This document shows, one piece after another, positions 34,962-45,025 of a DNA stretch of 64,000 bases (within the stretch, counting starts at the first letter, position 1; each line of letters starts with the position of its first letter). Origin of the DNA: Micractinium sp. NFX-FRZ (lineage: Eukaryota; Chlorophyta; Trebouxiophyceae; Chlorellales; Chlorellaceae). The position numbers were made by a program, and so were the translations under genes. Location: the NCBI GenBank assembly GCA_029339195.1, contig JAPTJF010000015.1:124001-188000 (forward strand), written 5' to 3'. A model generated the notes under the pieces. The model made no database searches. It saw nothing but the letters and a program-made list of their open reading frames with translations, and was not told the DNA's origin.

Positions 34962-37518
34962 TCATCCCACCATGGCGCGCTTGCGCCCGCGCATGCGGAC
35001 CTCTGCAAACCGGTTGAGCGTGGCGCTCCACTGCTTGGAGGCGCGGCGGTACGCCTCAAGAACCTTCTCAAACTGCAGGCGGGCAGTACAGCAGGGTGGC
35101 GGGCAGTGTAGGTTATGAGGTCGAGCAGGCGCGGTGGTCGGATGCGGTGCTCGTTGAGCACCCACCAATCCATGGATGGCCAGTCTATGCATGGCCTTGC
35201 ACAAGTCGATGCATGCCCAGGTCAGCAGCAGATGCAGGTGGAGGGCAGTCTTATAGTGGAGCCCGCAGCAGCGCAAACAAGAAAGGCAAGTTGGCTGGGC
35301 TGCAGCGAACTGACCGCGGCGCAGCGCAGCAGCGGCGGCATGCAGGAGCCGCGCTGTGACACCTCCACACCGACAACACAACCCGGGCATGGCATAGAAC
35401 ACCAAGCCACAGCCAGGGCGCAGCACAGTGGGGCGGGGCGAAAGGAAGGATGGTGTGCGCACCATGGCAGCCCCCGTCTCTGCATGTGCGCTGGCGAATG
35501 CTCGCTCCAGCACATACAGGTCCACTCCCTTGTCCTCGGGTATGGTGCTGTTGTAGCTCAGCCCAAAGTCGATGAGAAACTGCAGCGGGGATGGGTGCGG
35601 TGGTGAGCGGTGTGAGAGGGAAAGGTGGCGACGTCCGGGCCCTGTTTTCAGGGATGGTACTGTTGCTGTTGGCTCATCCATTAACTTGCACGCGGACATT
35701 CATTCAACAGCAGGTGCTTGCATGCCTCTGCATCATGTTGCTGGTGGTCTCCCAGCCACCCGCCCACCCACCCCATCCCCCATGCACACACACTCCCCGC
35801 CCTCCCACCCAACAACGCACCAGCTGGCTGTCTGCCTGCCGCAGCATCATGTTGCTGGTGGTCAGGTCGCCGTGCACCAGACCCCCGTCATGCAGCCGCG
35901 CTATGGTGCGCCCCACCTCCACCAGCAGCTTGTCCAGCTCTGGGGGAGGCAGGAAAAGAAAAGGGGAAGAGAGGCAGGTGTTAAGAGGAAGGCAGCTGAT
36001 GGGTGAAGTCGAGTGCAGTTGCAATGGTGACGACTGAATTGCAAGCCGCGTAGCACAGCAGCACAGCGTGCATCGTCGCTGCCAGCATATGGCGGCTCCA
36101 GCTATGGGGGGAAGCAGAATGCAACCATCCACCGGCACCATGCTGGACTGCCGGCAGCGCACTGGTGCATCACCGCCCGTCTGCCGACCTCCTGCCCCGC
36201 CCCAAGCTCGCATCCCTTCCCACATGCGCACCCGCGTCGGCCAGACCACCCTGGTGCAGCAGCGTCTTCAGGCTGTGCCCCTCCACTCGCTCCATATATA
36301 TGCAGGCGGTGGCATGGTCGACCTGATACAGGACTGCATGATGACAGGGCGGGAGGGGCAGGAATTGGGAGGCGAGAGGTGGGAAGGCAGCAAGGCACGG
36401 GGTTTCCGAGGTGCACACGTGCATGCTGTCGGTGTAAGCGCGCTGAGCCGCCGCTGCCTTGCCAATGACTGCACGACGGGGCGACATTGGCCCTGGGCAG
36501 CTGCCTGTGGCACCCTGTCCTCAAGCTGCCGCCAGCGCCAACACAAGGCAGCGGGCAGCAGGGGGGCCGCCTCCTGCTCCGCCTGCCTGCGTGCACACCT
36601 GGTGTGTGCACCCCCAGCTTGCGTGCCCGCATCATGCCCCGCACCTCCTGCGGGAAACAACAGCGGGAAGGCAGGCTGTAATGTGAGCGTCGGAGCTCGC
36701 GCACAGGCCCATGTCAATGACAGAGGGGGGGTGGCGCCAAGCAATGGGGCTGCTGCTGCTCCAAGGACGGCCCTGCTGCCGCCCTGCTGCCACCCTGCCT
36801 GCACCGCACTCTGCGCTGTTCAGTGCATGCACAGCACGGCGGCAGGGCACAGCAGCCTGCGCCAGAACATGCAGCAGAACTGACCAATGAAAGAGAGAGA
36901 ATCAGGCAAGCAGGCCTTATGCCACACCGCCCCTCTTGCCTGCTTCAGCCGAGACACTGTCAGCTTGGCATCCAGCTGAGGGTGACGGTACTTCTTGCTG
37001 AACCGCTGCTTGACGATGGCCGGGCGGGCAAGAAATGTCCCCTCCCAGACACGCTGCAGGGCAGGCAAACAAGGGGGGGAGCTTCACAAGGGAACCGTCT
37101 GGGCACGGCCGGCAAGCGGCACCAGCGCCTGAACGGCTGGAAAAACGACTTGTTGCACAGTTGCCTGGGCGGAGGCTATCATTTTCACCGCGTTGTGCGG
37201 GAAGGCAGGCATGCCCCCGCCATTTGCCTGCCAAGCTTCTCAAAAGTGGGGCACGCAGCACCTTGCTGCCATGCGTTGCGACAAGTCGGGGTTGCGCACC
37301 CCCCTGCCCGCTCGGGCACTCACCGCCTCTGCTCCCTGGCTGTGCAGGCTGTACCTGCTGCTATCGAACTCTGCCCTCTGCTGGCCAGCTCCCGCAGGGC
37401 CTGCCGCTGCCGCTCCCCCAGTGCCCTGTGCCGCCTTGGGTGCCACTGCTTCCGCCGCTGCCGCTGCCACCGCCGCTCCTGCTGCTGACACCCCCGCTAC
37501 AGCTGCGGCCGCCGACAT
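34962..37518 (-). CDS. BUD32: Bud32/PRPK (TP53RK) atypical kinase of the KEOPS complex
   Basis: Seven exons (37518-37324, 37053-36940, 36647-36599, 36333-36232, 35939-35821, 35579-35463, 35072-34962) give 268 residues. An Ala-rich N-terminal extension of about 50 residues precedes the kinase core. The core has [28 protein letters not shown] (Lys for ATP contact), [13 protein letters not shown], the catalytic loop [11 protein letters not shown] and the metal-binding [20 protein letters not shown]. It ends with the basic tail [11 protein letters not shown] typical of the family. Bud32 supports Kae1 in making the t6A37 modification of tRNA. The second intron uses a GC donor (CAG-GCAAGA), the only choice that keeps SRLKQ joined in frame to EVRGM. 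It diverges from the NDP kinase gene. Confidence 0.95.
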
Positions 37519-37814
37519 GACTGGTGTAGATGTCGTTGAGCCTGTGCGATAAACTGCACGCTCTCTCAGGACACGGAAAAGGCTCTGCGGATTTGGCCCT
37601 CCAACGCCGAGCTAGACAAGCCCTGGGGCTCTTCTGTAAGTACCAGGTGATCTCCAAGCTTCCTTCGAACACCACCGATTGCCCATGCATTGCAAGTTCA
37701 GCGCCCTGCATCGCCTGCGCTGCCACATGGGCGGCCCCTCATGACGGGCGCCCACGCCCGCCCAGGCCTCTTTCATCGTCGCCCCGCTTGCATCATAAAA
37801 AACAAGTCGCCACA
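37519..37814. promoter_or_regulatory. Shared promoter region of BUD32 and NDP kinase
   Basis: This 296-bp gap separates two outward-facing start codons, so both promoters lie here. No distinct motif is recognised. Confidence 0.45.
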
Positions 37815-39575
37815 ATGGTGAGGAACTGTGGCCTGCACTGCCCGCCAGCAGCATGCAAGGCGCATTCCAGGCGTCTGCTTCGTCTGCTGCTGTGCAGCCC
37901 TGCAGTGCATTTTGGGTGCGATTCTGCAGTGCAAGGTGGCACAGGCGTTGCGGTGGTGTTGCTGTGACCGATCATCAGCGCCGCCAGTTCACCCACCTTG
38001 GCGGCCAGCATATTCTGGGGGCGGCAGGGCAGCGAGGTCTGCGCCGGCGTTTGGAGATTGGGCACTGCCCGTCAGCACGGCTGGAAGTCAACCACCTGCC
38101 TGCCTGCTTCCTCTCCCGCCGGCGGCCCGCCGCTCCCGTCGCCCTCTTGCGCGGGCCTCTGCACTGGAACCTACTCGGCCAGAAAGTGGGCAAGCCATGC
38201 CCCTTTTACAGTTTCCTTCAGACACACTCGACTACAGTTACCACACGCACTGTGCTTTGGGGGCCACGTGCAGGAGACCACCTTTGTGATGATCAAGCCC
38301 GACGGCGTGCAGCGCGGCCTGGTGACCCCCATCCTGGAGCGCTTCCTCTCCAAGGGCTACACCCTGCGCGGCCTCAAGCTGATGAACGTCAGCAAGCAGC
38401 ACGCGGAGACCCACTACGCCGACCTCGCCTCCAAGCCCTTCTTCGGCGGCCTGGTCGACTACATCGTCTCCGGCCCCGTGGTGGCCATTGTGCTCGAGGG
38501 CAAGAACGTGGTGGCGCAGGTGCGGCGGTGGGCTGGCAGTGCTGGGAATGCTGTCTCCTGTCCTTAGATTGCCGCCATCAGAAGGTGTGTGTGTGGGTGC
38601 TGGGGTGGCCGGCATGCTGGAGGGCAGCAACGTGGTGGGTTGGGCATGGGGCGGGGCCACAGGGAAGATGCTCACCCCTGGAAGGGAGTGCTGCAAGGGT
38701 GGTGAGCGTGTAATGTGAGAGCCAGGCATGGTCGTGCTGTGACTGGCCTCGTGGTGGCCACAGGCACATGCGTGCATCCTCGTGCTCCGCAAGAGCGCAT
38801 GCCGCCGTGGCAGCCAACTGACCCTTGGTGCTTGCCTGCCCGCGCCCCCCGCCCCGCACCTCTCTGCCTGGCGCAGGCCCGCCACCTGATTGGCGCGACC
38901 AACCCCCAGGCCTCCGCCCCCGGCACCATCCGCGGCGACTACTCCATCGAGGTGCGCCGCTATAACAAGGGTGCTGTTGCTGTTGTGGTGTTCTGGTGTA
39001 ATGAGCTTGGTTATTTCTGTTCTGAACTGGGCTGGGCCGGCAGGTTGAGCAGCGACTGCTGATCTGGGCGCTGCAGGCGGGCGGAGCCTTGCGTTAGTGC
39101 ACTGCATTGCGTGTGCCTGTTGCCTTGCTGCGCCTGGGCCTGCTGCGCGAGCTGCCAACCCACTGGCCGTGCAGTGGACACCTCCTGCGGCCCACGGTGT
39201 GCACCCACGGCTGTGCCACGCCCCCTGCTGACGTGTCCACCTGGCCCCTGGCACCACCCCCGCTGCCCTTCCCGCAGGTCGGCCGCAACGTGATCCACGG
39301 CAGCGACTCCGTGGAGAACGCGCAGAAGGAGGTGGGTGTGGGCGGGCTGGGCTGCGCCGCTGGCGGAAGCAGCACTGCAGGCTGGGGTGGAGTGGGGGGC
39401 CAACCCATCCCAGGCCGTGCTTCCTCCGCCACACAGCCTGTACCCGGCGCCACCTGCATAGGTGTGCTCACACTTCTCTCCATCTCCCTCCCAATCCCCC
39501 CTGCAGATTGCCCTGTGGTTCCCCGAGGGCCTGGTTGACAACACCCCCGTGGCCCTGCCCTGGATCTACGAGTAA
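37815..39575 (+). CDS. NDK1: Nucleoside diphosphate kinase, cytosolic type
   Basis: Five exons (37815-37817, 38274-38519, 38877-38951, 39278-39331, 39507-39575) give 148 residues, the normal length for group I NDP kinases. Motifs include ETTFVMIKPDGVQRG, the nucleotide-site strand GPVVAIVLEGKNVV, IGATNPQASAPGTIRGDY and the active-site NVIHGSDSVENAQKEIALW with its catalytic histidine. The enzyme moves the gamma phosphate between NTPs and NDPs. Only the start codon is coded in exon 1: ATG is followed at once by a GTGAGG donor, and the 456-base intron delivers GAG-ACC-ACC. The resulting METTF matches the plant NDPK1 start. A frame open upstream of 38274 lacks a convincing ATG. TGTAA occurs at 40198-40202. 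Confidence 0.94.
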
Positions 39576-40683
39576 TTGGGACGCCCCCGCAGAGCGCACC
39601 GCTTGGCGCGGCCCGGCCAGGTGGGCAGCGGCCCGGCCAATGTGTGCTGCCCACAGCCGCGTGCCCACTGTCGCTGCCACAGCAGCAGCAGCAGCAGCAG
39701 AGCTTGCTCCTTGGCTGCACTTGCCTGCATTTGCCGGAACATGCCTGTCGCTGCCGGCAGCACCCCGCACAAGCTGCCGCGCTGCACGTTTCATGGCGCA
39801 CCTCGGTTTCAAAGGGAGATTGCCAGCCCCTCCATGGCTGACCGGTCTGGGAAAACACTCCGAGCAGAGCACACGCCCAGGGCGGGCTAATCCGGCTGGC
39901 GGGGATGCCCACTGATCCGCCGGTCACAATGCACGCCCACATCCCGCCATGCACACGCCCACACTCTTCGCACATCTAAGCACACAGCTATGGCCGCTCC
40001 TCTGCTGCCTCCACACTTCCTGCCGACGCTTCCCTCCTGCCACCTGCCCTCCAGGCGCACTGACGTCATGGCGAGCCGGCTGTGAGCCGCCTGCTGCTGC
40101 ACAGCAAGCAAAGCATGCGGCGAAAAAAATGGAGAAAAGCTGAGCCCTGCTTGCATTTTGATGCTACCCCATTCGTTGCGGGCAGGGCCAGGAACCTTGT
40201 AAGAAATGCAAATTCAAGATGCACAGATAGCGACCAATGGCACATTCCAGGGCACGACAGAGTGTATCGGAGCGACCTGAAGTGGGACCGTGTGTGAAAA
40301 CAGTGAAGCCACTCCCACATGTTTCTTGGTCCCAGGGCGATGCAGCAAGGCAGACAACGAAGCCTCCTGGGGAAGCCTCCTGGGCTGGCCATCACAACTC
40401 TGCTTGGCTGGCATCATTTGCACTGCTGAAGCTGGCGGCAGGACCGCCCAGCGTGGACACTACCGTGTTGTGCCGTCCCTTGCCCTCCCCTCTCTTTGTC
40501 GATGTCGAGTCGAGCAGTTGGTGTGTTACAGTGAACATAAATAGGATTACAGAGCAAGTAAACAAACAAAAAGCAAGCAAATCAGTCACGTCAAGTGTTG
40601 TTGAGCTGTGTGGGTGCTGCGAGCAGACCGGAGGAGGGCGCGCCACTGCTGGCGCCGCCGCCTCAGGCCCTTGCCAACCCTTC
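39576..40683. terminator. Convergent 3' UTRs of NDP kinase and UGD genes
   Basis: No exon is seen in 1.1 kb. TGTAA at 40198-40202 is the first clear signal for the NDP kinase, implying a long 3' UTR of about 620 bases. TTACA at 40547-40551 and 40526-40530 (TGTAA on the - strand) lie 130-160 bases past the UGD stop. A CAG repeat occurs near 39680-39700. Confidence 0.5.
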
Positions 40684-43600
40684 TCAGTCGTACTGCTTTT
40701 GGAGGAAGGGGTCCAGCGGCTTGCCGAGTGCATACACGATGAAGCCAATCTCCCTGCAGGGGCACAAGGAAGGAGCAGTGCGTTAGGAGGCAGGCCAGGA
40801 TAGCAGGCCTATCGACAGCATCCACCGCGCCCCGCCTCCGCAACCCCTCCCTTCTCATCCACCCCACCCCACACTTCCTTTCCGCTTTCCAAGACACAGC
40901 ATAGACACCAGCAGCCCACTCACCGCAGCTTGGCGTGGTCCAGGATGTTGCGGCCTGCAGTTTGCAGAACATCAGGAAGGAGAGGCGCAGGTCAGCAGGT
41001 GCCGGGGGAGGGAGGCAAGCAGCAGCCTGTCGCGACCATGCCCACGCCTAGGACAATCTCCCCGCAATCACCACGCTCAGAACTTCAACCAATGCAAACA
41101 CGGACCATCGAAGATGAAGGCGGGCTTGACCATGTTGTCGTAGATGGCCTGGTAGTCGTACGTCTTGAACTCGTCCCACTCGGTCATCACGCAGATGCCG
41201 TGAGCGTCCTTGGCAGCCTCCAAGGGGTCCTGCAGGGCGCAGGCGGAGGTGCAGGGGTAAGCCTGAGCCGAAGCAGAAGGCAGGCGCGACAGCGCAGACG
41301 CTGCACTAGCTGAGCCCTCCGGCACGGGACACCTTGCTCCTGTGCCATGCTTGCGCGTGCTGTGGCCCCAAGCAGCAACTTCGACCCAGCCTGTCCCCCC
41401 TCTGCACCCAGAGCCCACTCACGTGCACGATGCCAATGGCGGACTTGGGCACGGGGCGGGAGCGGGGGGAGGGGTGGTCCCACTCAAACTTCTCGGTGCC
41501 CAGGTCCTGGTAGATCTGCTCGTCGTCCACCTGGGGGTCGTACACGCACACCTGCAAGGCACGAGAGGGAGGCAGGCAGGGGGCGACAGATGTGAGAAGA
41601 GGGGCATGCTCAGGCCAGGCAGACAACTGAAGATGCGGCGGCAGGCAGGCTGGGCCTGAGCAGTTCGGTCTTAGCAGGGCAGGGCCAATTAGCCGGCCTG
41701 CTCAGGCAGGTGGGCACGCTGGGGCCTCCGCTGCCCACCACGCTGCACTCGTGGGTGGCATTGCGCCCACTCCCACCCCCACCCACGCACGTTGGCGCCG
41801 TCTGCCATGAGGCCGCGGCAGACGTCGATGGCGGGGGTCTCGCGGGTGTCGCCGGTGTCCTTCTTGAAGGCGAAGCCGTACACCGCGATCTTCTTCTGCT
41901 TGATAGTGTTGAACATGGCGGAGATGACGCGCTCCACAAACCGCTGCTTCTGGTAGTCGTTCATCAGGATGACCTGCTCAGGGGCGAGGGGCGGGGGTCG
42001 GGTGAGGAGAGCGGGCGCGCGATGCAGAGGACAGCAGGGCCCAGCACAGCAGCAGGTGAGTTACGCCTGCTGCTTGTGCACACTTGTTGCTGCCAGCAGG
42101 CGCCCTGTGCCACCGACTGCTTTGCCCACGCTGCCCCATCCCGTCCCCTCGCTGCGCCCCACCTGGTGCCAGTAGTTGGCCACCTCTGGCAGGCCCACGG
42201 TCTCGCAGATGTAGACCAGGTTGAGGATGTCCTTCTGGAAGCAGGAGCCGCCAAAGCCGACCGAGGCGTTGAGGAACTTGGCGCCGATGCGGGTGTCGGT
42301 GCCGATGGCGCGCGCCACCTGCTGCACATCCGCACCTGCGGGGGAGAGGTGGGGCAGTTGAGGAGGACGTGACATGATGCTAGCGACTGGGGCAGAGTGA
42401 AACATCCGGGTGCTAGCGACTGGGGCAGAGTGAAACATCCGGGTGCTAGCGACTGGGGCAGAGTGAAACAGAGGCATGGAGACTGACAGTACTTGACAGC
42501 GGCTGCCACCATTCAGTACAGCCACCGCCTGCTGCTGTGCAGTGGGCGGTGCCAGTTCTGCACTGCCAGCCGCGGCACAGCCGCATGCCGTCACCCCTTG
42601 CTGCGGCTCCCCTGCTGCTGGCCTCACCAGTTGCCTCGCACAGCGCAGAGATGGAGTTCATGGAGGAGATGCGCTGCGCCAGCATGGCGTTGGCGGTCAG
42701 CTTGGACAGCTCAGCAGACCACAGGTTGGTGCACAGGATGCGGTCCTTGGGCACCCAGTGCTCATACACGCTGCGCGGGGGAGAGGGGTGGGCAGAGGCA
42801 GGGACACAAGAAGCAGCAAGTCGGCAAGGTTGCCTGCTGTGAGGCGGGCATACAGCGGCGACCAGGCAGCATTCAGCCAGAGCGTGAGCGACCCCACCCA
42901 GAGCCACACCTGGCCAGCGTGGCAATGGCGGCGCGGCCGGACTCGGTGTCCTTGCCACCAATCAGCACGCGGTCGGGGGCAGTCAGATCCTGCACAGGAA
43001 GGGAAGAGGCAGCGCAGAGCGAGGCCAGCCTGTGAGCAGTTGCTCTGCAAATGGCCACCACCTCAGCAGCCTGCTCTCCTCGCCAGCCCTGTAAGCACTC
43101 AATCCTGAGTTCTCAGCTCAAAGCCACAGCATAGCCCAAGGAGGCGGCACCAGAGGCAGGCCCATGTGCGCACCTCGATGGCGGTGCCCTCTGCCAGGAA
43201 CTCGGGGTTGGACAGGATCTCAAACTGGACGCTGGGGTCGTTGCAGTTGCGGCGCAGCACCTACAGAGCGGGCAGCAGGCGGGAGGAGGGCTTGAGAAGG
43301 ACGAAGAGCAGAACAGGTGGTGCAACAAGGGCAGGCACTGCTCGTCTTCTGCAGCTTCTGCTATGCCCTGCTTGCGGCATGCGTGCTGCGCGGCTCAACC
43401 GAGGGCAGAGCACTACCCTCCTGCCCCCAGTATGCCACTTTGCCCTCCCCACCTTCTCGATGGCGTCTGCAGTCTTCACGGGCACCGTGCTCTTCTCCAC
43501 GATGATCTTGCTGCTCTTGGACACGCTGGCAATGACGCGAGCAGCGCCCTCCCAGTAGGTCAGGTCGGCGGCCTTGCCGGCACCCACACCGCGGGTCTTG

Positions 43601-44756
43601 GTGGGGGTGTTGACACTACAGGGGTGGCAGACAAGGCGGGCAGGCGGTGAGCTCAGGCAGGGGAGCCAGGCAGCGTGACGGGCAACCAAGGTACCTGGCC
43701 CTCATTGCTCCAGTGCCGCAGGTAGCGTAACCGCCTGGGTGCCCAGCACCCACCAGCACCCACGTGCCACGCGACACCCAGCACCCTGCCCAGTTACCCA
43801 CCAGCACCCACCTGACAAACACAATGTCGGCCTCGCCCACGTGCTTGTTGACGTCGGTGGAGAAGAAGAGGTTGCGGCCGCGCGCCGCCTGAACGATCTC
43901 CAGCAGGCCGGGCTCGTAAATGGGCAGCTTGTCGCTGTTCCAGGCGGCAATGCGCGCCTCGTTGATGTCCACCACCACCACCTCGATCTCCGGGCACTTG
44001 AAGGCGATCTGTTGACAAAGAAATGGGGGGCAGCAGGGCAGCAGGCGTGAGCGCATTTGTGGCAGCGGGGACACCCAGGGGTGACAATGCCGATGTGCAT
44101 GCACGGCCGGCACCATTGGAAGAGAGACATAGCGGCAGCTAATTCAAGGGCAGTAGCAGCGGACAGCAGCGCTCACCATGGCCATAGTGGGGCCGCCTAT
44201 GCGATGTCGGGATTGAAGGGCGGGGCGGGGGTGGGGCAGCGTTAGTGACAGTGAATGGAGACAAGCAGGTTGAGGTGGTGCACACAGACTTTCACAACAA
44301 CCTAGCAGGCAGTCGATGCGCAGGGCTGCAGCGAGAACGGCAGAATGGCGGGAGCACACGAGAGGCCGCCGTAAGCGTCTGTAGCGCTGTATCGTGGGTG
44401 CTGCACCGGCCGGCGGTGTGCTGCCGCTGCGGGTGCCCAGCCGCGCGCACTCTGCCCCGCTGTGCACTCACCCACATAGCCGGCGCCTGCAATGGCATGA
44501 ATGGGGGCAGTTATGGCTTGTGAGGTTGAGGCAGAAAGAGCCGGGAGATCGGCGGTGCAGTTGCTTGCAACAACGCTGGGCTGGTGAGGCGACGCCCTTG
44601 CGGTTGCGCATTGGAAGCACGGTCCTGTCTCAGCGGCGCCAGAATGAAAGCCGGCCGCAGGCAGACAGCCGGCCCCGCGGGTGGTTGGGCGGCCCTCGAC
44701 GAGGGAAGCAGCAGCGAGGTTGCCACGACCCGCGCACCGATGCAAGCGATCTTCAT
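40684..44756 (-). CDS. UGD: UDP-glucose 6-dehydrogenase
   Basis: Fourteen exons (44756-44738, 44486-44472, 44196-44177, 44008-43812, 43615-43453, 43260-43174, 42989-42910, 42770-42628, 42335-42163, 41973-41791, 41551-41423, 41229-41106, 40954-40924, 40753-40684) join exactly to 477 residues, normal for the plant enzyme. The N-terminal Rossmann motif [18 protein letters not shown] is spread over exons of 19, 15 and 20 bases. Other landmarks are [37 protein letters not shown], the catalytic-cysteine loop [17 protein letters not shown] and [17 protein letters not shown]. It oxidises UDP-glucose to UDP-glucuronate with two NAD+, feeding wall and glycan precursors in the cytosol. An intron near 42378-42470 contains a 33-bp minisatellite. 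It diverges from the CCR4-type gene over 269 bp. Confidence 0.97.
42378..42470. repeat. 33-bp minisatellite in a UGD intron
   Basis: A 33-bp unit beginning TGCTAGCGACTGGGGCAGAG is repeated at 42378, 42411 and 42444. The first two copies are complete and identical; the third stops after 27 bases. It lies inside the intron between the UGD exons at 42628 and 42335. Confidence 0.93.
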
Positions 44757-45025
44757 AGTGCCCTCCTTGAACCGCTAGACAAGCAAGATCGCCGGGGTTG
44801 CAGCAAGTGTGGCTGCTCAAGCTGGCCTGCGAGAGGGTGCGACGCAACCTGTCCTAGTGGGAGTGAAGGGTTATTCCGTGCAGGACAAGGTGGACAAGGC
44901 GGCTATGTACAGGAACGTGGCAACTCAAAGCACGGCTCAGCACGCCAGCCAAGTGAGGGGGCTCACCCCATAGAGGCCCGTCATCTGCCAATTCACGGCT
45001 GCTCGATGAAATCAGGCTCGTTTGC
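44757..45025. promoter_or_regulatory. Shared promoter region of UGD and CCR4-type gene
   Basis: This 269-bp gap lies between two outward-facing starts. The CCR4-type start at 45026 is not certain; if translation begins at 45137 the gap is about 380 bp. Confidence 0.4.

Noticed and set aside
37998..38273. Open frame in phase with the NDP kinase, possible organelle-targeting extension
   Set aside because: The frame begins at a TTG, has no good ATG, and reads like intron sequence. A strong CAG acceptor lies exactly at the family's conserved start, and the ATG at 37815 with an adjacent donor explains the N-terminus.
42378..42470. Three 33-bp repeats as a CRISPR-like array
   Set aside because: The repeats are directly adjacent with no spacers, and the region is an intron of a eukaryotic gene.
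532..44756. A biosynthetic gene cluster for glycans (methyltransferases, GH125, UGD, transporter)
   Set aside because: These genes are tens of kilobases apart, on both strands, mixed with unrelated housekeeping genes. Only the two adjacent methyltransferases suggest a local link.
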